From assembly GCF_000742835.1 (NCBI RefSeq), contig NZ_CP008941.1, positions 1,707,501-1,757,689 of the forward strand: a stretch of 50,189 nt of DNA, given 5' to 3'. The position numbers were made by a program, and so were the translations under genes. The stretch's first letter is position 1. Each line of letters opens with the position of its first letter. Source of the DNA: Candidatus Paracaedibacter acanthamoebae. Its GTDB lineage: Bacteria > Pseudomonadota > Alphaproteobacteria > Paracaedibacterales > Paracaedibacteraceae. This document shows, piece after piece, positions 45,141 to 50,189 of this stretch. A model generated the notes under the pieces. The model saw only the letters and a list, made by a program, of their open reading frames with translations. It was not told the DNA's origin and ran no database searches.

Positions 45141-45695
45141 GTGGCCACAAACCAAAAAACTTCTGATGATTCGCCACAGACAACACGACGCGACTTTATT
45201 CATATATCGGCCTGCGCTTTTGCCGCAGTCGGAGCCGGTGCCGCTATCGTTCCTTTCATTCAAAGCATGAATCCGGCGGAGGATGTTTTGGCTTCATCCA
45301 CCGTTGACGTGGATGTATCCAAATTGAATCCGGGTGAGTCTTTAACCGCCATGTGGCGCGGCAAGCCCATCTTTATTAAACGTCGTACCGAAGAAGAAGT
45401 CAAAGCTGTCCGCGCAATTCCTTTAAAAGAGTTGAAAGATCCACAAACAGATCAAGCGCGCGTAGAGCAGCCGGACTGGCTTGTCGTTATTGGCGTCTGC
45501 ACCCACCTTGGCTGTATTCCAACCTTAAGAAAAAATCTCGTCGAAGGGGCAGATGGATGGTTATGCGCCTGTCATGGGTCAAAATATGACGGATCTGGCC
45601 GTATTATTAGTGGACCTGCGCCAACGAATCTTCCGGTGCCAGCTTATACATTTTTGAATGACAACAAAGTTATTAGAATTGGGGAAAAAGCGTGA
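45141..45695 (+). CDS. petA: Ubiquinol-cytochrome c reductase iron-sulfur (Rieske) subunit
   Basis: About 184 residues. The twin-arginine export/anchor sequence [27 protein letters not shown] is followed by the Rieske domain with CTHLGC and [20 protein letters not shown], whose two Cys and two His bind the 2Fe-2S cluster. I start it at GTG 45141, which has AAAAGGGG upstream and gives the length usual for the family. An ATG 25 codons earlier is open but adds atypical residues. First gene of petABC. Confidence 0.93.
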   Translation: MATNQKTSDDSPQTTRRDFIHISACAFAAVGAGAAIVPFIQSMNPAEDVLASSTVDVDVSKLNPGESLTAMWRGKPIFIKRRTEEEVKAVRAIPLKELKDPQTDQARVEQPDWLVVIGVCTHLGCIPTLRKNLVEGADGWLCACHGSKYDGSGRIISGPAPTNLPVPAYTFLNDNKVIRIGEKA

Positions 45696-46888
45696 GTATC
45701 ATTAAATGGATTGACGATCGTCTCCCAATTTTTACCTTAGTTAACCATGAACTTCGGGACTACCCAACCCCAAAAAACTTAAGCTATGCTTGGAACTTTG
45801 GATCGCTCGCAGGCATTATGCTGGTGATCATGATTTTGACAGGTGTCTTCCTGGCCATGCATTATGTTCCGAATACTCAACTGGCTTTTGATTCGGTTGA
45901 ACGAATCATGCGCGAGGTTAACTATGGCTGGTTGATACGGTATTTGCATATGAATGGCGCCTCCATGTTCTTTATCGTGGTATATATCCATATTTTCCGC
46001 GGCCTTTATTATGGATCTTATAAATCACCTCGGGAATTGCTGTGGATTATCGGTGTCGTTATTCTTTTGTTAATGATGGCAACTGCTTTTATGGGTTATG
46101 TTTTGCCTTGGGGCCAAATGAGCTTTTGGGGAGCAACCGTTATTACAAACCTCTTCTCTGCCTTTCCTGTGGTGGGTGAATCCATTGTGAGCTGGCTGTG
46201 GGGCGGTTTTTCTGTCGATAATCCAACCCTAAACCGTTTCTTTGCTTTGCATTATTTGCTACCGTTTTTAATTGTTGGGGTCAGTATATTGCACTTAGTT
46301 GCATTGCATCAATTTGGCTCCAACAATCCTCTTGGTATTGATCGTAAAGGGCCAGAAGATAGCATTCCATTCCACCCTTACTACACCATTAAGGATGCCT
46401 TTGGACTCAGTGTATTCTTGTTGGTTTATATGTATTTTGTCTTCTTTGCTCCCAATTTCTTCGGAGAGCCCGACAATTATATTCCAGCCGATCCCCTGGT
46501 AACTCCGCCGCACATTGTACCAGAATGGTATTTCCTACCCTTTTATGCAATTCTGCGATCTATTCCAGACAAGCTATCAGGTGTTATTGCGATGTTCGGT
46601 GCGATTATTGTGCTGTTCATCTTACCATTCTTGGATAAACATCCGGTACGTAGTGCAAAATTCCGTCCCTATTATCGTATTGCTTTTTGGCTTTTGATGT
46701 TAGACTGCTTAATATTAGGATGGGTGGGTGCTAATCCGCCAGAAGGCGCCTTTGTTATCCTTGGGCAGCTGTGTACAGCTTACTACTTCTTCCATTTCTT
46801 GGTCTTAATTCCATTACTGAACAAGTATGAGCCAATTCCTCCCTTACCCATGAGCATCAGCAACCCAGTCCTAACAGAGGGGAAATAA
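45692..46888 (+). CDS. petB: Cytochrome b of the bc1 complex
   Basis: 398 residues with about eight membrane helices. The b-heme His pairs are in helix 2 ([22 protein letters not shown]) and helix 4 ([20 protein letters not shown]). The quinol-site [12 protein letters not shown] motif follows. GTG start overlaps the petA stop by 4 nt (GTGA), so it is translationally coupled. It carries the two quinone sites of complex III. Confidence 0.96.
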   Translation: MSIIKWIDDRLPIFTLVNHELRDYPTPKNLSYAWNFGSLAGIMLVIMILTGVFLAMHYVPNTQLAFDSVERIMREVNYGWLIRYLHMNGASMFFIVVYIHIFRGLYYGSYKSPRELLWIIGVVILLLMMATAFMGYVLPWGQMSFWGATVITNLFSAFPVVGESIVSWLWGGFSVDNPTLNRFFALHYLLPFLIVGVSILHLVALHQFGSNNPLGIDRKGPEDSIPFHPYYTIKDAFGLSVFLLVYMYFVFFAPNFFGEPDNYIPADPLVTPPHIVPEWYFLPFYAILRSIPDKLSGVIAMFGAIIVLFILPFLDKHPVRSAKFRPYYRIAFWLLMLDCLILGWVGANPPEGAFVILGQLCTAYYFFHFLVLIPLLNKYEPIPPLPMSISNPVLTEGK

Positions 46889-46889
46889 C

Positions 46890-47684
46890 ATGAAAAAAGT
46901 AATTCTTATTTCTCTATTATCCTTTGGGTTAACCTTTAAGTCGGCTCAAGCTGAATCGGATGCGGCACCTCCTAAAAAAGTTGTTTTCTCTTTCAAAGGG
47001 CATACCGGCACTTTTAAACGGGATGAGCTCCAACGGGGCTTTGAAGTCTATAAAAATGTCTGTTCATCTTGTCATGGGGTATACCAGCTACGTATTGGTA
47101 ATCTCCAAGGGAAAGGCAAGGATATTCATGATATCCGTAAATCCAACCTTGGCCTAACGAAAGATGAAGTTGCAGCCTTAGCCGCCGAATACAAAGTACC
47201 AGACCTCAATGCGGATGGGGAACCTATTGAACGGAAAGCAACCCCTGTTGATAAATTTCCCCGTCCTTATCCCAATCAGAAAGCTGCCAGAGCAGCTAAC
47301 AACGGTGCTTATCCACCTGATTTATCAACGGTAGTAAAAGCTCGCAAAGGGGGGCCAGATTATGTTTACTCCTTATTAACCGGCTACCAAAAGGCACCCA
47401 CAGGAGTAGAGGTCGGAGAAGGCCGTCATTACAATCCTTACTTTCCTGGCGGTCAAATTTCTATGGCCCAACCTTTACATACGGAAGGCCAAGTTACTTA
47501 TTCAGATGGCACAAAAGCCACGGTTGAACAAATGGCGCATGATGTTACCGCCTTTTTAACCTGGGCGTCTGAACCTGAATCAGATGACCGTAAGGCCATG
47601 GGCATAAAAATTCTGTTCTATTTATTGATTATGTCCGTCGTCATGTATCTCAGCAAGCGTAAGATTTGGGCTGATGTAAAATAA
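46890..47684 (+). CDS. petC: Cytochrome c1 of the bc1 complex
   Basis: 264 residues. Signal peptide MKKVILISLLSFGLTFKSAQA, the heme c site CSSCH near 55, the axial Met in GGQISMAQPL, PPDLSTVVKARKGGPDYVYSLLTGY, and a C-terminal membrane anchor ILFYLLIMSVVMYLSKRK. It passes electrons from the Rieske protein to a soluble cytochrome c. It starts right after petB and is followed by a terminator, so petABC is a complete operon. Confidence 0.96.
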   Translation: MKKVILISLLSFGLTFKSAQAESDAAPPKKVVFSFKGHTGTFKRDELQRGFEVYKNVCSSCHGVYQLRIGNLQGKGKDIHDIRKSNLGLTKDEVAALAAEYKVPDLNADGEPIERKATPVDKFPRPYPNQKAARAANNGAYPPDLSTVVKARKGGPDYVYSLLTGYQKAPTGVEVGEGRHYNPYFPGGQISMAQPLHTEGQVTYSDGTKATVEQMAHDVTAFLTWASEPESDDRKAMGIKILFYLLIMSVVMYLSKRKIWADVK

Positions 47685-47685
47685 A

Positions 47686-47717
47686 AAAGGGGAGAAATTA
47701 TTCTCCCTTTCTTTTTC
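47686..47717 (+). terminator. Terminator of petABC
   Basis: AAAGGGGAGAA and TTCTCCCTTT form a stem with one bulged G and an ATTA loop, followed by a T-rich run, just after the petC stop. Confidence 0.85.
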
Positions 47718-47884
47718 TCCACATTTCTTAAAATTAAAATAATTTTTTTTACCTTCAGAAATCCTCTTACCTCACAAGTAATTACCTAACCTCCCCGACA
47801 CAGAAAAGCATTTAAAACAGTAATTCTAATTTACTAATAAGAGTGATACATTTTACCGATGATTATAATCTCGAAGCATAGTCG

Positions 47885-48928
47885 ATGAAACTCAAAAAAA
47901 CACTAATCTTTCTAGGATTACTGATTGGAGCTGGCAGTCTTTATCACGGCAACCATTTTTTTGGTGCAGCAGGAACTTATGCACGGTATGAAGTGTACAA
48001 TAATCTCTCTGATCTCTATTTCCCTAGTAAGCCCCCCCTACAACCAACTTTGTCACGCTTTCAACAGCTTAAAAGATTTTTCTATAAAGAAGTCACCTGG
48101 TATAAGATTAAAAATGATTCCAATCTATCAGAAATACTCTTCAACAATTTCAAAGAGACTTACACGCTCAACGCTGATCAAGTTCTATCGATCTGATCAA
48201 TTTAGTCAGTCACATATGGAATCGGTTTCACCGCAAGTAAGAAGACACTTGCTTCAGCTTCGCCAAGTTTGGCTGTATATTATTTATTCTTCCCCTCTCA
48301 CGAATGAAATTGCAGGTATCACTGACAAAAAGAAACCGCCAATTTATAATGTAGAATATGCCGTCCCTCCCTCAAGGTTATCAATAAAAGGAAAAGAAAT
48401 TATTCATGCGGATGGTGAAATTGATTATCTCATCATTGGAAGTGGCCCAGCAGGCAGCGTCATTGCCCATGAACTGACCCGCAAAAAAAGCGGTAGCAAG
48501 ATTGTTCTGATTGAAGCGGGCTCATTTGTAAAGCCATTAAGCACTTTAACTGAGTTATCTCCTGAGCTTATGGAATCCAATAACTTGCGTAGAGCAATAA
48601 ACAGCAATATTATTATTCGCAATGGAGCAACAGACGGTGGGGGGTCAACAGTCAACCTTGACTTAGCATTCTCTCCCCTCCTTCCTTCCATCAAGGAAAA
48701 ATTGCAAAGTTGGATAGATCAAGGTTCCCTTCCCTCTTACTTTTGTCATCAAAAAGACCAGGACTGGGCTGAACTTGAACACGCTTATTCATGGGTAAGC
48801 CGAAAATTGATGACGCGGCAAGTAAATATAAATGAAATTAATAAGAATAATTTTCCATTAAAAGAAGGGGCTACTTTGGCTGAAACTTATTGTTTAAATT
48901 CAAGAAATCCAAATGACCCCCATATTAC
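47885..48928 (+). pseudogene. GMC-type FAD oxidoreductase, broken
   Basis: The first frame (47885-48196) begins with a signal-like segment (MKLKKTLIFLGLLIGAGSLY) and stops after NADQVLSI. The second frame continues DQFSQSHMESVSPQVRRHLLQ.. without its own start, so a one-base shift near 48185-48200 has split one gene. Downstream is an FAD-binding fold, EIDYLIIGSGPAGSVIAHELT and IVLIEAG, followed by a GMC-like N..RNGATDGGGSTVN block. The reading ends at PHIT, where an IS end begins at 48929. The catalytic C-terminal half is missing. Substrate unknown. Confidence 0.8.
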
Positions 48929-49300
48929 GGCGTTGTTGCGTAAATAGAAAAGGTTGTCAATAAAAGGTAAATGGAAGTATCTTTTTTAAAATAAAAAAGG
49001 ATGACCTATGCCTTATAAAGAACGTATTAGGTGCTCAGGCGCTATTCATAAACGTCAAAAGCACTATCGCCTACAGAATTGGCCAGACTATAATCAAGCT
49101 TTAATAAACAGAGGAGATCTCACTTTATGGTTTTGTGAGGATCTTCACCATAACTGGTACGCGCAAAAATCCCCTATTCCTAAAAAAGGGCGGCCCCTCC
49201 ATTATTCTGATCATGCCATTACACTCATACTAACATTAAGGCTCCTCTTTAAACAAAAACTTAGGCAAACTCAAGGGTTAGTCACGTCATTGTTTCACCT
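48929..49300 (+). mobile_element. IS5/IS903-like element, 5' fragment
   Basis: It begins with GGCGTTGTTGCGTAAAT (48929-48945), the end sequence that recurs at 49301 and, with changes, at 49746. It carries the first 98 codons of a transposase and is cut by a second copy at 49301. It has inserted into the GMC oxidoreductase gene. Confidence 0.75.
49008..49300 (+). pseudogene. IS903-like transposase, N-terminal fragment
   Basis: An AAAAAGGATGACCT leader precedes the ATG. The residues RLQNWPDYNQALINRGDLTLWF and GRPLHYSDHAITLILTLRLLFKQKLRQTQGLV are the N-terminal part of an IS5-family (IS903 group) transposase. The frame is interrupted after SLFHL by another IS end. The ALLRKW.. tail that follows is translated IS terminus, not transposase. 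Confidence 0.8.
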
Positions 49301-49745
49301 GGCGTTGTTGCGTAAATGGGAAGCAAGAACAAACTCTCCCTTTTTCCCAAAATTATTAGATTTTAACTGATTCCTGCATACCAAGATTAGTAAAAGTGTT
49401 CAAAATAAAGCACCCAAGATGTAATTCCGCATCTTGGGTTATCCCATAACCTGGCATTAAGCTTACGACCGATCACCTCTTTATAGCGGTATATTGTATT
49501 TTCTACTTTTGCTCTCCTGCCATAATCATTTTCTGTTTGCCAGGCGTATAGTCCCTTTTTATTAATGTAATTAATACCCTTTTGTCTAACAGAGCAGTGC
49601 TCTTCTGACAGTGAAGGAGATCCTCGAGCTGGAGGAATAATGGGTTTAATGTTGACTGATTCTAGTTGGCTGTAAACATTTTGACCATCATAGCCCGTAT
49701 CAGCAATAAGCTGCGTAATCTTTGTCGCATCCGCCTGCTTAAGGT
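49301..49745 (-). mobile_element. IS903-like fragment A, transposase C-terminal part, frameshifted
   Basis: On the minus strand the sequence reads KQADATKITQLIADTGYDGQN.., PPARGSPSLSEE, GLYAWQTENDYGRRAKVENTIYRYKEVIG, with the last two DDE residues (Asp in ADTGYD, Glu in KVENTI). After LNARLWDN an extra C shifts the frame; without it the text continues QDAELHLGCFILNTFTNLGM to the normal end. The left edge is the GGCGTTGTTGCG terminus. The copy stops at 49745, where the next terminus begins. Confidence 0.75.
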
Positions 49746-50189
49746 GCCTTTGTTGCGTAAATGGGAAGCAGGAATAAACTTCCCCTTTTCCCCAAAATTA
49801 TTAGATTTTAACTGATTCCGGCATACCAAGATTAGTAAAAGTGTTCAAAATGAAACACCCAAGATGTAATTCGGCATCTTGGTTATCCTATAGCCTGGCA
49901 TTAAGCTTACGACCGATCATCTCTTTATAGCTGTATATCGTATTTTCTACTTTTGCTCTCCTGCCATAATCATTTTTTGTTTGCCAGGCGTATAGTCCCT
50001 TTTTATCAATGTAATTAATACCCTTTTGTCTAACAGAGCAGGGCTCTTCTGACAGTGAAGGAGATCCTCGAGCTGGAGGAATAATGGGTTTAATGTTGAC
50101 TGATTCCAGTTGGCTGTAAACATTTTGCCCATCCTAGCCCGCATCAGCAATAAGCTCTTTTACTTTTGTTACATCAGCCTGCTTAAGGT
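49746..50189 (-). mobile_element. IS903-like fragment B, transposase with two stop codons
   Basis: Near-identical to fragment A and beginning with GCCTTTGTTGCGTAAAT. It keeps the correct frame where A is shifted, but TGG is TAG in LNARLW and the Tyr of ADAGYDG is TAG, so it is dead for other reasons. It runs to the window edge and ends at CCTGCTTAAGGT, the same internal point at which fragment A ends. Confidence 0.75.

Overview
The window looks like a chromosomal stretch of a low-to-moderate-GC alphaproteobacterium. The evidence is the petA-petB-petC order, a Rieske protein with a TRRDF twin-arginine start, an alphaproteobacterial-type DnaJ-domain protein with an N-terminal Cys/His region, clpX next to lon, and CCGGG palindromes of a kind common in that class. 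The dense repeats, IS debris, broken genes and secreted proteins of unknown function would fit an intracellular, Holosporales-like lineage (Caedibacter/Paracaedibacter type). That placement is inference. The left edge cuts an open frame and the right edge falls inside a repeated IS fragment, so the window could be a whole contig.

Layout. 1-6.4 kb: end of an unknown protein, holC-pepA, tRNA-Arg(CCG), a HIT-family protein, a palindromic repeat patch, then dnaB-lepB. 6.4-9.5 kb: a 1009-residue secreted protein with internal repeats and a Ser/Tyr-rich tail. 9.5-16.7 kb: small membrane proteins, a DnaJ-domain protein, a BolA protein, a YdcH-like protein, a para-aminobenzoate/folate operon (folP-pabB-pabA-pabC) and pgk. 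16.8-21.9 kb: a second repeat patch, an exported oligopeptidase B, tRNA-Arg(ACG)-cca and ychF.

21.9-25.75 kb is an island flanked by identical 18-bp IS ends. It holds an IS5-family element whose two reading frames need a -1 shift, an AT-rich gene for a secreted six-unit propeller-like protein, an IS982-family element killed by an 11-bp tandem duplication, and a run of hairpins. Just beyond it, 25.98-26.85 kb, a gene for an exported repeat-type protein is split by a -1 shift at the same 11-nt sequence, CCTAAAAAAAG, that splits the IS5 transposase. tRNA-Arg(CCT) follows.

27-33.3 kb is conserved: a DUF457 membrane protein, a nucleotide-sugar epimerase, fabD-fabG, an LpxL-family acyltransferase, meaB and rpmB. 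A 2.2-copy tandem array of a 527-bp palindrome-rich unit fills the space between rpmB and lon. lon-clpX (no clpP here), tkt, a short MNT nucleotidyltransferase, a GAPDH gene, a lipoprotein, a decayed gene, rarA, msrB and the bc1 complex genes follow. The last 2.3 kb holds a GMC-type oxidoreductase gene broken by a frameshift and an IS, then stacked fragments of an IS5/IS903-like element.

Functionally the window covers replication and recombination (dnaB, holC, rarA), folate synthesis, glycolysis and the pentose pathway (pgk, GAPDH, tkt), lipid and envelope synthesis (fabD, fabG, LpxL family, epimerase, lepB), proteolysis (lon, clpX, pepA, ptrB) and aerobic respiration (petABC). I see no CRISPR array, prophage or recognisable defence island. 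The least explained items are the secreted repeat proteins, the shared slip site and the palindromic array.
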